DNA from: Myxococcales bacterium
Lineage (GTDB): Bacteria > Myxococcota_A > Polyangia > Polyangiales > Polyangiaceae
DNA length: 64,000 nucleotides
Assembly: GCA_016794345.1 (NCBI GenBank)
Contig: JAEUKE010000041.1
Span: forward strand, 1-64,000
Direction of reading: 5' to 3'
This document shows positions 15,899 through 24,440 of this stretch, piece by piece. The notes beneath the pieces were generated by a model that was not told the DNA's origin, ran no database searches, and saw nothing but the letters and a program-made list of their open reading frames with translations. The position numbers and the translations under genes are program-made. The number at the start of each line of letters is the position of its first letter. Positions within the stretch are counted from its first letter, which is position 1.

Positions 15899-17575
15899 CT
15901 ACTCGTCGTCGAGCTTCATCTTGGAGAGCTTGTAGACGAGGGTCCGCCGCGGCAAGCCGAGGATCTCCGCTGCGCGCGTGCGATTTCCCCCCGCCGCGCG
16001 CAGCGCCTCGAGGATGCGCTCGCGCTCGAAGTCCTTCACGGTGGCGCGCACGTCACCCGACGCTGGCCGCAGCGGCGCGCCGGAGGCAGCGTCGACGATG
16101 GTGGGGGGGAGGTGCTCGACGGTGATGAGACCGCTGTCGGCGAACGCGACGGCGCGCTCGAGCACGTGACGGAGCTCGCGGACGTTCCCCGGCCAGCCGT
16201 AAGACTCGAGCGCGGCGAGCGCTGCCGGGTCGAGCGTTGGCGTCCGGCCCCCGGCGGCCAGCGTGCCGAGCAGGCTGCTGGCCAGCAGGCCGATCTCGCC
16301 CTGACGATCCCGCAGGGGCGGGAGCGAGATTGTCGCGCCGTTCAAGCGGAAGAGGAGATCCTGACGGAACCGTTTCTCTTTCGCCAGGGCCATCAGATCC
16401 TGGTGGGTGGCCGCGACGACCCGCAGGTCCACCTTGCGTTCGGTGGTGGCGCCGACGCGCCGGACCGTCAGATCCTCGAGCACGCGCAAGAGCTTGGCCT
16501 GGAGCGGCAGGGAGAGCTCGCCGATCTCGTCGAGGAACAACGTGCCCTTGTCCGCGGTCTCGATCAGGCCGGCCTTCGCGGTCTGCGCACCCGAGAACGC
16601 GCCGCGCTCGTGGCCGAAGAGCTCGCTCTCGATCAGGTTCTCCGGCAGCGCGGCGGTGTTGACGGCGACGAGCGGTCCAGTCCGGCCGCTCAGGCGATGC
16701 AGCTCGCGCGCGACGACCTCCTTGCCGGTCCCGGTCTCGCCCGTCACGAGGACGCTGATCGGGCGCGGCGCGATCTTCCGCAGGTCGTGGTGGATCTTGC
16801 GAAGGGACGCGTATTGGAACGCCGGCGGCGTGTCGGGCGCGTCGGCGCCTTCGACTGCCTGCCTGCCGGCGAGCTCGCGAAGGAGCACGGGCACCACGTT
16901 CCCCGACGCGCCCTCGCGCACGGCCTGCTTGGCCACGGCGGCGCCGCGCGCGGCGAGCGCGCCGACGAGCCAACCGACCAGGCTCGCGTCCGGCAGCGCC
17001 GCGACGAGCGTCGAGTCGTCCACCAGGGCCACCCGAGACGCGATCGGAAGCTGCGCAAGCGTGTCGAAGACGGCCCGGCCGGCGTTCAGCGGCGACGAGA
17101 GCTCGAGCGCCACGAGCGCGGTGGGATCTCCGGCGCGCAGCGCGAGCTCCGACTCCAGCACGCCGAGGAGGAGCAGCGGCCGCGCCACGCTCGGCAAGCT
17201 CGAGAGGCGGAGCAACGAGAAGCGCACGTCGCCCGCGACGAGCTCGGCGCCGAGCGGCAGGGGCACGGGTGCCTCTCCGACGGGCGATCGCCCGAGCAGC
17301 GTCCCGTTGCGCGAGCCGAGGTCGCGCACGGTGGCAGCCTCTCCTTCGACCTCCACCGCGAGGTGGAGCCTCGAGAGCGACGGGCTCGCGATGGCGAGCT
17401 CCGCCTGCGCGTCCCGCCCGACGCGGATCGCGCCGGCGCGCGGCAAGACCACGACGAATGCGTCGAAGCCTTCGCGCGCGACCGAGAGGCCGAGCGCAGG
17501 CGAGCCGTCCGCGAGGACGTAGGCTCTGTCGACGGTCTCGTCCGAGGCGCGCCTGGACATGGGAGGCGCGATCAT
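15899..17575 (-). CDS. Sigma-54 activator with N-terminal FHA domain, 558 aa
   Basis: Domains in order: FHA at ~45-125 (IRVGRDAQAELAI, SPSLSRLHLAVEVEGEA, VRDLGSRNGTLLG), a ~120-residue linker domain, the AAA+ domain at ~255-480 with Walker A GETGTGKE, Walker B TLFLDEIGE and the R-finger region LRDRQGEI, and a Fis-type HTH at the end (GNRTRAAEILGLPRRTLVYK). The sigma-54 contact loop reads GAFSGA instead of GAFTGA; Ser retains the hydroxyl. FHA domains bind phosphothreonine, so activity is probably set by a Ser/Thr kinase; the cassette B kinase two genes upstream on the same strand is the obvious candidate (inference). An alternative start ATG lies at 17560. Confidence 0.93.
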   Translation of the reverse strand: MIAPPMSRRASDETVDRAYVLADGSPALGLSVAREGFDAFVVVLPRAGAIRVGRDAQAELAIASPSLSRLHLAVEVEGEAATVRDLGSRNGTLLGRSPVGEAPVPLPLGAELVAGDVRFSLLRLSSLPSVARPLLLLGVLESELALRAGDPTALVALELSSPLNAGRAVFDTLAQLPIASRVALVDDSTLVAALPDASLVGWLVGALAARGAAVAKQAVREGASGNVVPVLLRELAGRQAVEGADAPDTPPAFQYASLRKIHHDLRKIAPRPISVLVTGETGTGKEVVARELHRLSGRTGPLVAVNTAALPENLIESELFGHERGAFSGAQTAKAGLIETADKGTLFLDEIGELSLPLQAKLLRVLEDLTVRRVGATTERKVDLRVVAATHQDLMALAKEKRFRQDLLFRLNGATISLPPLRDRQGEIGLLASSLLGTLAAGGRTPTLDPAALAALESYGWPGNVRELRHVLERAVAFADSGLITVEHLPPTIVDAASGAPLRPASGDVRATVKDFERERILEALRAAGGNRTRAAEILGLPRRTLVYKLSKMKLDDE

Positions 17576-17624
17576 AGTGAAGTTTCTTGCGAGCGGGGTG
17601 GGGGCTGCCGAAGGCGACCGCCCC

Positions 17625-18089
17625 TCAGGGGCAGGACGCGCCCGCCGCGAGCGTCACGGCGAAGGCCGTCGGCTGCGAGAGGTCGAAGGCGCACGTGCTC
17701 GACGGTTGGCAGAGCGCGTTGCCCCACTCGACCACCACGGGGTCGCCCTTCAGCTCGCCGTCGGCGCACTCGGCGCGAAGCTGCACGGGTCCGACGGGGA
17801 TACACTGGGTCGCGATTCCGCCGGCCGACCAGTCCACGTCGAGGCCGCCCTCGAGCTTGACGTCGACCGCGGCGTTCACGTTGACCGTGAGATCGACGCA
17901 ACCGCCGGCCGTCCCCGTCGACCCGGTGCCCGTGCTGGTCGTGCTCGTGCCGGTCGTTGTCGATCCGGTGCCTCCGCCCGCGCCCCCTTCACAGGTCTCT
18001 TCGTCGCAGAGGTCGGCGGTGCCGATCACCTCGGCGCACCCGAGCAGGGCCAGGATCATCGAAGCCGGAAGGAGGATTGTTCGTTTCAC
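17625..18089 (-). CDS. Cys-containing lipoprotein, cassette B, 154 aa
   Basis: Lipoprotein signal VKRTILLPASMILALLGCAE with lipobox LLGC, a CDEETC motif, a Gly/Thr/Ser-rich stalk (GGGTGSTTTGTSTTSTGTGS) and a beta-rich C-terminal part (residues ~75-154) with CVDLTVNVNAAVDVKLEGGL and four more Cys (QC, EC, LCQPSSTC). No named family recognised. The GTG start at 18089 overlaps the TGA of the TPR gene by 4 bp (GTGA) and has GGAGGCGA upstream, which fixes the start. Position and coupling are the same as for the lipoprotein in cassette A, but the sequences differ clearly. Confidence 0.75.
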   Translation of the reverse strand: MKRTILLPASMILALLGCAEVIGTADLCDEETCEGGAGGGTGSTTTGTSTTSTGTGSTGTAGGCVDLTVNVNAAVDVKLEGGLDVDWSAGGIATQCIPVGPVQLRAECADGELKGDPVVVEWGNALCQPSSTCAFDLSQPTAFAVTLAAGASCP

Positions 18090-19150
18090 CACGTCGCCTC
18101 CACAGCAAGGGACGTACCGTGCAGGCGCGCTTGCACCTTCGCTGGCCCGGAGCTCTGCGTCGCCAAATCGATCGCGAGCCCGATTCCGCCTGCGGCGACC
18201 GCGACGCCGCCGACGACGAAACCGATCGTCGAGGTCGTGGTGAGCGCGCGGTTCAGCGCGAGCTCGTCTTGCCACTCCGCCGGGCATCGGTTGTTCGGGC
18301 AGCCGTCCTGGAGATCGCCTGCTTGGCTCCACGCGATCGAGCCGGTCACCACGCCCAAGAGGAGGCCCACGCCCCCTGCCGTGAAGAGGACCGGCACCAC
18401 GGGATGGACGCCCTCTTCTTCGGGCTCCGTCGTGGGCGGCGGCAGCACGACCTTGCTGGGTGGAGGATCGGGTCGCTCGAATGGCGGGACGATCGGCGGT
18501 GGCTCGGGCTCGGGAGGCGCCGGGAGCGCGAGCTCCACGTTCTGGCGGACGCCCTCGAGGATCGAAAACGTCGACGATGTAGCTCGCTCGCCGCTTCGAG
18601 CGGTGGCGACATGGTCACCGGGGTCGACCGGCAGCTCCTTGCCGAGCAACTCTTTGCTCACGGGCTTGCCGTCGACGGCAACTTCTGGCTCAGCCGCGCC
18701 CGCGGTGCCGGACGCCGGATCCACGAGGGTGACGACGACGCGAGGGATGCGCGCCGCGAGCGCCGTCGCGAGCTCCGCGGCGTCTTTCCGCGCGGTCTTG
18801 CTCTTCTGCGTTTCCGTCGCCGTGACAGGCATCTCCGCGGTGGACAGCGCGAGGGCTTGCGCGTCGAGGAGCTTGCCTTGGCCCGCCAGGGCTCGCGCGA
18901 GATCGAGGCGCGTCACGGGGGTGGGCGCGAGATCGTGAGCGAGCCTGTACTTCTCGAGCGCCTCGGCGTGTTTGCCCTCCTTCGTCAGCTTTCGCGCTTC
19001 GGCGTAGGCACGTTTCGCCTCGTCGCGGTCCCTCGGGCTCGGCTCGCCGGCCCACGCCGGCGCCGAGCCCAGGGCACAGACCAGCGACAGGAGCGCCGCG
19101 AGCCAGATCCGAAGGCGGGCAGCTCTCGGGCTATTCGATCGCGTTTTCAT
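18086..19150 (-). CDS. Exported TPR membrane protein, cassette B, 354 aa
   Basis: Signal peptide (WLAALLSLVCALGSAPAWA), then TPR helices (AKRAYAEARKLTKEGKHAEA, LARALAGQGKLLDAQALAL) at ~45-115 and a PEGA-like beta domain (VAVDGKPVSKELLGKELPVD, then PGDHVATARSGER) at ~150-200. A Pro-rich linker follows, then two C-terminal membrane helices separated by a loop with two cysteines (CPNNRC). The plan is the same as the cassette A protein at 8815-9846, including the two-Cys loop, so the two are paralogous. The ATG at 19150 lies 20 bp inside the kinase gene, and the 3' end overlaps the lipoprotein gene by 4 bp. Together these make a tightly coupled operon. Confidence 0.8.
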   Translation of the reverse strand: MKTRSNSPRAARLRIWLAALLSLVCALGSAPAWAGEPSPRDRDEAKRAYAEARKLTKEGKHAEALEKYRLAHDLAPTPVTRLDLARALAGQGKLLDAQALALSTAEMPVTATETQKSKTARKDAAELATALAARIPRVVVTLVDPASGTAGAAEPEVAVDGKPVSKELLGKELPVDPGDHVATARSGERATSSTFSILEGVRQNVELALPAPPEPEPPPIVPPFERPDPPPSKVVLPPPTTEPEEEGVHPVVPVLFTAGGVGLLLGVVTGSIAWSQAGDLQDGCPNNRCPAEWQDELALNRALTTTSTIGFVVGGVAVAAGGIGLAIDLATQSSGPAKVQARLHGTSLAVEATW

Positions 19151-20600
19151 CGATGACCTCTGTCCCCGTCGGGACTGGTCGAGAGGAGCCAGGCTTCTTG
19201 CCACCTCCGGACCTGGGCGGCCTTTGCACGGGCAGTGCCGATGGTGCCGGAGCCGGGTCCGACGAGGCGGAGGCGACGAGCGCCGCGCTCGCGGACGCGG
19301 CGGGCGTGATCTGCGGCGCCGACGAAGCAGCCGCAGGAGGTGACGCGGCGGGCTCCGCCTGGGTGGACGACGCAGGAGCTTGCGGGCCCGGCGCGGCAGG
19401 CTCCGGGGCGCGCGAGGTCCACCAGAGCGCAAGGGGCACGACGAGGACCATCGCGCCCGCGACGAAGGGCCAGAGCGGCCGGCGATCGATGGGGAGCTCG
19501 ATCGTGCCGGTCCCTGGGCTGGCGCGGAGCTCGATCGTGGAGCTGACGGCGCGCTCGACCGAGTGCCCCTGCGTCTCGTCGCCGAGAGCGCCTCCACCGG
19601 CTTCCGGCTCGGGGCCGTCCGGTCGTGCCGCGCCCGGCGGAGCGCTCGGAGAGCCGAGTGTGGTCGAGACACGAGAGTGGAAAAACGGCTTGAAGAGCGT
19701 GGCGACGTCGGTCGCCGACGTCTCGAGCTCGCTCTCGATGAGCGCCTCCTCGATGGCTTCCTTCAGCTCGAGCGCCGTTGCGTAACGACGATCGCGGTCC
19801 TTCTCGAGCGTCTTGGCGACCACGCGCCGCAGCGGCTCCGGCACGGCTCCGGAGAGCGGCGGCACGGGCGTGGGGCTGATGAGCGCGGCGAGGCGGCCGA
19901 GATCGCTCGCCCCCTCACACGGCGGCCTGCCTTCGATGAGCTCGTAAGCGACCGCGCCGATGGCCCAGACGTCCGCGCGACGATCGACCTCCTCCGAGCG
20001 GGCCTGCTCGGGCGCCATGAAGCTGATCTTGCCCTTGATGAAGCCGGTGGTCGTGTCGGCGGCGAGGCGCTCCTTCGCCTTCGCGATCCCGAAATCGATC
20101 AGCTTGGCGTTGCCATGCCGAGAGACCAGGATGTTCTGCGGCGAGATGTCCCGGTGCACGAGCTGGAGCGGCGCGCCGTCTTGCGACAGCTCGTGCGCGA
20201 CGTGGAGCCCCGCGCAGGTGTCCGCGAGGACGCGGAAGACACCTCGCACCGGCAAGCTCTTATCCGCGCCTTCTGCGCGCACCCGCAGGTCGTCGAGGGA
20301 GTCGCCGTCGACGAGCTCCATGACGATGTAGAGCGATCGCGGGTCTTCGCCGACCTCCCAGATCTGCGCGACGTTGGGGTGCTGGATGCGCGCGACGAGC
20401 CGAGCCTCGTCGAGGAGCATGTCCTGGAAGCGCTTCTGGCTCGCGCGGCCGGGGCGCATCACCTTGATCGCCACCTCGCGCTCGAAGCCGCCCGGCCCGA
20501 CCGTCTTCGCGCGCCACACCGACGCGAAGCCGCCGCCGCCGATGACCTTCACGAGCTCGTAGCGGCCGAGCCGGTCGCCGGGGTCGAAGCTTTCGGTCAG
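19131..20600 (-). CDS. Ser/Thr protein kinase, cassette B, probable CTG start, 489 aa
   Basis: Kinase domain at ~12-275: glycine loop IGGGGFASVWRAK, lysine in EVAIKVMRPG, catalytic loop VHRDISPQNILV, DFG in LIDFGIAKAK, SFMAPEQARSEE and DVWAIGAV. The catalytic loop has HRDIS in place of the usual HRDVK/L, common in this myxobacterial group. One membrane helix near residue 385 (LWPFVAGAMVLVVPLALWW) is followed by an Ala/Ser/Pro-rich tail. No ATG, GTG or TTG lies in frame between the kinase domain and the divergent aminotransferase gene. CTG at 20600 has GGAGG 4 nt upstream and starts the protein 11 residues before the kinase domain. First gene of cassette B. Confidence 0.9.
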   Translation of the reverse strand: MTESFDPGDRLGRYELVKVIGGGGFASVWRAKTVGPGGFEREVAIKVMRPGRASQKRFQDMLLDEARLVARIQHPNVAQIWEVGEDPRSLYIVMELVDGDSLDDLRVRAEGADKSLPVRGVFRVLADTCAGLHVAHELSQDGAPLQLVHRDISPQNILVSRHGNAKLIDFGIAKAKERLAADTTTGFIKGKISFMAPEQARSEEVDRRADVWAIGAVAYELIEGRPPCEGASDLGRLAALISPTPVPPLSGAVPEPLRRVVAKTLEKDRDRRYATALELKEAIEEALIESELETSATDVATLFKPFFHSRVSTTLGSPSAPPGAARPDGPEPEAGGGALGDETQGHSVERAVSSTIELRASPGTGTIELPIDRRPLWPFVAGAMVLVVPLALWWTSRAPEPAAPGPQAPASSTQAEPAASPPAAASSAPQITPAASASAALVASASSDPAPAPSALPVQRPPRSGGGKKPGSSRPVPTGTEVIDENAIE

Positions 20601-20708
20601 GGCGCCTCCGCGAGGAGGGCCGTGACCCGGAACGAGCGCGTCAAAGCGGAGGCAATTTGGACCATCCTGGCGTCCGAAGCAACCGAAGGCGATACCATCG
20701 GCGGCCTC

Positions 20709-21866
20709 ATGCCCAAGGCTCCTGCCACCGTCTTCGCCGGGCTCGGAACCACGATCTTCGAGAGCATGTCTCGCCTCGCGGAGACCCACCGCGCGATCAA
20801 CCTGGGGCAAGGCTTCCCCGATGAGGGCGGCCCATCCGGCGTCGTCGAGGAAGCGCGCTCCTTCTTGCTCGCGGGCAACAACCAATATCCGCCGATGGCC
20901 GGGCTGGTCACGCTGCGTGAGGCGATCGCCCGCCACGAAGATCGTTGTTACGGCCTCACGCGCGATCCCAAGACCGACGTGCTCGTCACCTCCGGCGCGA
21001 CCGAGGCGCTGGCGTCCGCGCTCCTCGGCCTCGTCTCACCCGGGGACGAGGTCATCGTCTTCGAACCGCTCTACGACTCCTACGTCCCCATCATCCGGCG
21101 CGCGGGCGGCGTGCCCGTCCCGGTGCGCCTCGAGCCGCCGAGCTTCCGGCTCGATCCTGCGGCGCTCGCGCGCGCCGTCAGCGAACGGACGCGGGTCATC
21201 CTCATCAACGATCCGATGAACCCCGCGGCAAAGGCCTTCGATCGGGCGGAGCTCGAGGACGTCGTTCGTGTCGCCGACTCGGCCGACGCAATCATCCTCT
21301 GCGACGAGGTCTACGAGCACCTCGTCTACGGTCGAGAGCACGTCCCCATCGCGACGCTGCCCGGCGCCGGAGACCGAACGCTCAAGGTCGGCTCGGCCGG
21401 GAAGATCTTCTCCATGACCGGCTGGAAGGTCGGCTGGCTCACCGGCCCCGCCGCGCTCGTCTCGGTCGTCGCGCGCGCTCACCAGTACCTCACCTTCACC
21501 ACGCCGCCGAACCTCCAGGCCGGCGTCGCGTGGGGCCTCGACAACGCGAGCGCCTGGGTCGACGAGCTGACGCGCACCCTCGGAGAGAAACGCGACAAGT
21601 TCGCGGCCGGGCTCACGGAGCTCGGGATGAGCGTCTTGCCCACGACCGGGACCTACTTCCTCAACGTCTCGCTCCACGGCACCGAATGGGAAGGCCGCGA
21701 CGCGGAGTACTGCCGGCATTTGACCGAGCACCGCGGCGTCGCGGCCATCCCCCTCAGCGCGTTCTACGTCGGCGAGCCGGTTCGCGACGTCGTGCGGTTC
21801 TGCTTCGCGAAGCGCTACGAGGTCCTCGACGGCGCGCTCGCGCGGCTCGCGCATGCGGCGCGATGA
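20709..21866 (+). CDS. Class I/II PLP aminotransferase, 385 aa
   Basis: Fold-type I aminotransferase of normal length. The N-terminal motif INLGQGFPDEGGP is characteristic of the kynurenine/glutamine/methionine aminotransferase group (YbdL, KAT, DapC-like). The PLP lysine is in SAGKIFSMTGWKVGW, the phosphate-binding region is SGATEALASAL, and the Asp/Tyr pair that holds the ring is in LCDEVYEHLVYG. Catalyses transfer of an amino group between an amino acid and a 2-oxo acid in the cytosol; the donor cannot be fixed from sequence. One oddity is LINDPMNPAAKAF where most relatives have NPHNPTGKV. Divergent from the kinase; 3' end close to the next exported protein. Confidence 0.9.
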   Translation: MPKAPATVFAGLGTTIFESMSRLAETHRAINLGQGFPDEGGPSGVVEEARSFLLAGNNQYPPMAGLVTLREAIARHEDRCYGLTRDPKTDVLVTSGATEALASALLGLVSPGDEVIVFEPLYDSYVPIIRRAGGVPVPVRLEPPSFRLDPAALARAVSERTRVILINDPMNPAAKAFDRAELEDVVRVADSADAIILCDEVYEHLVYGREHVPIATLPGAGDRTLKVGSAGKIFSMTGWKVGWLTGPAALVSVVARAHQYLTFTTPPNLQAGVAWGLDNASAWVDELTRTLGEKRDKFAAGLTELGMSVLPTTGTYFLNVSLHGTEWEGRDAEYCRHLTEHRGVAAIPLSAFYVGEPVRDVVRFCFAKRYEVLDGALARLAHAAR

Positions 21867-21921
21867 GCCTCCCGTCCCCGCCCCGGTGACGCGCCCCCAT
21901 CGATGGGCTACCTCGAGGCTC

Positions 21922-23034
21922 GTGCGCAGGCTCTCGCTTGGTTGCTCGTGGCTTTGCGCGACGGCGGTCTTGCTCGTCACGGGCCGGGCGACAGCCCTCG
22001 AGCCCGGCGTGGCCGATGGCGAGCGCCTCATCACGGTGGTCATCGAAGGAACGCAGGGTTGTGATGACCGTGTCGTCTTCGACGCGGAGCTCGCCCGACT
22101 CCTGGGGGACGCGGCGACGCGCGGCACACGCCTCGACGGGCGCGCCCGGATCGATCGGACGGCAGACGACGGCTTCCGGCTCCGCCTCGCGCTCGAGCAG
22201 GCGGGGAGCAAGAGCGAGCGCACCCTCGACGGAGACTGCGTCACGTTGCTCCAGACCGCGGCGCTCCTCGTCGCCATCACCCACGATCCGAGCGCGGTCG
22301 TGGAGCGTCGCGCCACCGGCGCCCCGGAGGCGCCTGCCCCCACCCCTCCCCCGGTGCAGCCGTTCGTGCCCGTCGCACCCGCCGCACCGGCGCCGCCCCC
22401 CGCGTTGCCTCCCTCGCTGTCGCCCGGGCTGCGTTGGGCCTGGGCGACCCGGGTGCCCCCGGCCGACCGCGACCGCTCCATCCTGGGCTTCGTCGCGCGG
22501 GCCGGTCCGCTGTTCGGGGTGGGAGATCTGCCCGGTCCCCATGCCGGGGTCGCGGTGGGTGCGGGGCTTCGGATCGACGCGTACCGCGTCGAGGGCGCGT
22601 TCGAGATCGGCGCCGGCTCGAGCCAGACGGTGGACGCGAGGCCGGACGCCGGCGCCGACTTCCTCCGGCTGGCCGGCGTGCTCCGCGGCTGCCGCGTGCT
22701 CGTCCCTCTGGACGGCGGAGCGTGGCCGAGAAAGACGCTCGATCTCGACCTGAGCGGCTGTGTGGGGCTCGAGCTCGGCACGCTCTCCGGGGAGGGGTTC
22801 GGCGTCGACGCCCCCGAGCGCGGCTCGGCCTTCTGGGCCGCGCCGCGGGTGGACCTCCGGGTCGGGCTCGGGGTCGTCGGTCCGCTCGGGATCGCCGCCG
22901 ACGTCGGGGTCGCCGTCCCCCTGGATCCAAGGCGATACGTGCTCCGCGGAGGAACGAACGACGAGCTGCTCGTCGTCCACGAGCCGTCGGTCGTCGCCGG
23001 CCGAGCGGGGCTCCTGGTCGAGCTGGAGCTCTGA
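21922..23034 (+). CDS. Exported protein of unknown function, probable beta-barrel tail, 370 aa
   Basis: I do not recognise a family. The GTG at 21922 has GAGG four bases upstream and opens directly into a signal peptide (VRRLSLGCSWLCATAVLLVT, then GRATA), so I prefer it to the ATG at 21853, which lies inside the aminotransferase gene. Residues ~30-120 form a small alpha/beta domain with two Cys (EGTQGCDDRVVFDAELARLL ... LDGDCVTLLQ), of a kind often found before C-terminal barrels in myxobacterial proteins. A Pro/Ala linker follows and then ~190 residues of alternating Gly/hydrophobic strands ending in LLVELEL, suggesting an outer-membrane or surface beta-barrel. Confidence 0.65.
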   Translation: MRRLSLGCSWLCATAVLLVTGRATALEPGVADGERLITVVIEGTQGCDDRVVFDAELARLLGDAATRGTRLDGRARIDRTADDGFRLRLALEQAGSKSERTLDGDCVTLLQTAALLVAITHDPSAVVERRATGAPEAPAPTPPPVQPFVPVAPAAPAPPPALPPSLSPGLRWAWATRVPPADRDRSILGFVARAGPLFGVGDLPGPHAGVAVGAGLRIDAYRVEGAFEIGAGSSQTVDARPDAGADFLRLAGVLRGCRVLVPLDGGAWPRKTLDLDLSGCVGLELGTLSGEGFGVDAPERGSAFWAAPRVDLRVGLGVVGPLGIAADVGVAVPLDPRRYVLRGGTNDELLVVHEPSVVAGRAGLLVELEL

Positions 23035-23094
23035 TTCGATGGGGGCCTGCGCTTTTCATCGCGGGTCGGACCGCGGACGGACACCTAGAATCGG

Positions 23095-23682
23095 ATGACC
23101 GTGCTCACCGCGACCCCGGACGAGGCCGCCGTGCCCGACGCCAGCGCGGCCTCGGGCACCCGGGCGTCCTTCGAGGCGCTCTACGACGAGCACGTGGACA
23201 GGATCTACCGTTCACTGAGGCGCTTCGGGGTCGCCGAGTCGTCGCTCGACGACGCCGTCCAGGAGGTCTTCGTCACCGCCTATCGGCGGCTCGACGCGTT
23301 CGAAGGCCGGAGCAGTCTCTCGACCTGGCTGTGTGGCATCGCGCTTCACGTCGCGCGTTCTCACCGCCGCCACGCGCGGCGGCACCCCGAGACCCCGACC
23401 GAAGACCCGTCGGTCCTCGACGGTCCGAGCGAAGGGAGCCTCGAGCGAACGATCGAAGACGCCGAGGCCGTCCGGATCCTCGCAGGGTTGCTCGACGAGC
23501 TCGACGACGACAAACGCGAGGCGTTCGTGCTCTCGGAGCTCGAGCAGCTCTCCGCGCCGGAGATCGCCGCGTCGCTCGGCATCAACGTGAACACCGCCTA
23601 CGCCCGGATCCGCGCGGCGCGCGCGGCGTTCGAGCAAGCCGTCTCGCGCCACCGTGCGCGTGATCGTTGGAGGCTGGGATGA
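23095..23682 (+). CDS. ECF-type RNA polymerase sigma factor, 195 aa
   Basis: Sigma-70 region 2 is at ~28-95 (FEALYDEHVDRIYRSLRRFG, SLDDAVQEVFVTAYRRLDAF, STWLCGIALHVARSHRR) and region 4 at ~125-180 (LLDELDDDKREAFVLSELEQ, SAPEIAASLGINVNTAYARI). These are the two domains of an extracytoplasmic-function sigma factor. The gene stop overlaps the next start by 4 bp (ATGA). The next gene encodes a membrane protein in the position normally held by the anti-sigma factor, so it is probably the regulator of this sigma factor. The ATG is at 23095. Confidence 0.92.
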   Translation: MTVLTATPDEAAVPDASAASGTRASFEALYDEHVDRIYRSLRRFGVAESSLDDAVQEVFVTAYRRLDAFEGRSSLSTWLCGIALHVARSHRRHARRHPETPTEDPSVLDGPSEGSLERTIEDAEAVRILAGLLDELDDDKREAFVLSELEQLSAPEIAASLGINVNTAYARIRAARAAFEQAVSRHRARDRWRLG

Positions 23683-24440
23683 GCCTGAGCCGCGAAGCAC
23701 AATATTTGGTGGACGCCGCGCGCCGCGAGCAGCGTGGTCCGAGCGATGCCCAGAGAGCGCGCTGGCGCCGCGGGGTGATGGCGGCGATCGGCACAGGCAC
23801 GGTCGCGGGCGCGACGACGACGAGCGCCGCGGCGACGGCGACCACCGTGGCGGTGAGCGCCAAGATCGGGCTCACCACGAAGGTCGGCCTCGGCCTGCTC
23901 GCGCTCGCCTTGGCGGGAGGCGGGGCCGCCCTCCTCCGCACGAGCGACGAGAGCGGCACGCCCCACCGCTCCGTACCGGCGCAGGTCGGGAGCGCCGTCC
24001 CCCAGACCGACAGCCTCGTTCAGCCGCCTGTCGCGACGGGAGCCCCCGTCGCGACGACGGCCGTGAGCGCCGCCCCTGCGCCCCCGCCCACGGTGTCCGC
24101 CGACGCGGCGAACGCCCCCGTCGCGCGGCCGAGCGCGCGTGCCCCATCGGTTGCTTCGTCGGTCGCCTCGTCGGGGAACGACCTGGCCGAAGAGACCCGC
24201 TTGCTCGGCGAGGCGCAGGCCGCGCTCGGCGCCGGCCGCGCCGCCGATGCGCTCGCGGCGCTCGACGCACACGCCACGCGGTTTCCAAAGGGTGCGCTCG
24301 CGCTCGAGCGGCGCGCGCTCCGCGCGATGGCCCTCTGCGCGTCCGGCCACGCCACGGAAGGACGCAGCGAAGCGGCGGCCATCGAGGCCCAGATGCCCGG
24401 CTCACCGCTCGCGAAGCGCGTCGCCGAGACCTGTCGCTGA
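23679..24440 (+). CDS. Membrane protein coupled to the ECF sigma factor (putative anti-sigma), 253 aa
   Basis: Cytoplasmic N-terminal ~70 residues (LSREAQYLVDAARREQRGPS, DAQRARWRRG) are followed by one membrane helix (VGLGLLALALAGGGAALL at ~72-89), a Pro/Ala/Val-rich periplasmic linker and a C-terminal helical TPR-like domain (LLGEAQAALGAGRAADALAA, ERRALRAMALCASGHATE). The position directly after the ECF gene with a 4-bp ATGA overlap, plus a single membrane span, is the standard layout for an anti-sigma factor. I see no ZAS zinc motif (HxxxCxxC), so this is inferred from context. This is the same pattern (regulator, TPR membrane protein, Cys-rich exported protein) as in cassettes A and B. Confidence 0.75.
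   Translation: MSLSREAQYLVDAARREQRGPSDAQRARWRRGVMAAIGTGTVAGATTTSAAATATTVAVSAKIGLTTKVGLGLLALALAGGGAALLRTSDESGTPHRSVPAQVGSAVPQTDSLVQPPVATGAPVATTAVSAAPAPPPTVSADAANAPVARPSARAPSVASSVASSGNDLAEETRLLGEAQAALGAGRAADALAALDAHATRFPKGALALERRALRAMALCASGHATEGRSEAAAIEAQMPGSPLAKRVAETCR

Noticed and set aside
19131..20936. Kinase gene starting at the ATG 20936
   Set aside because: This would place ~110 residues antisense to the start of a well-supported aminotransferase and add no recognisable domain.
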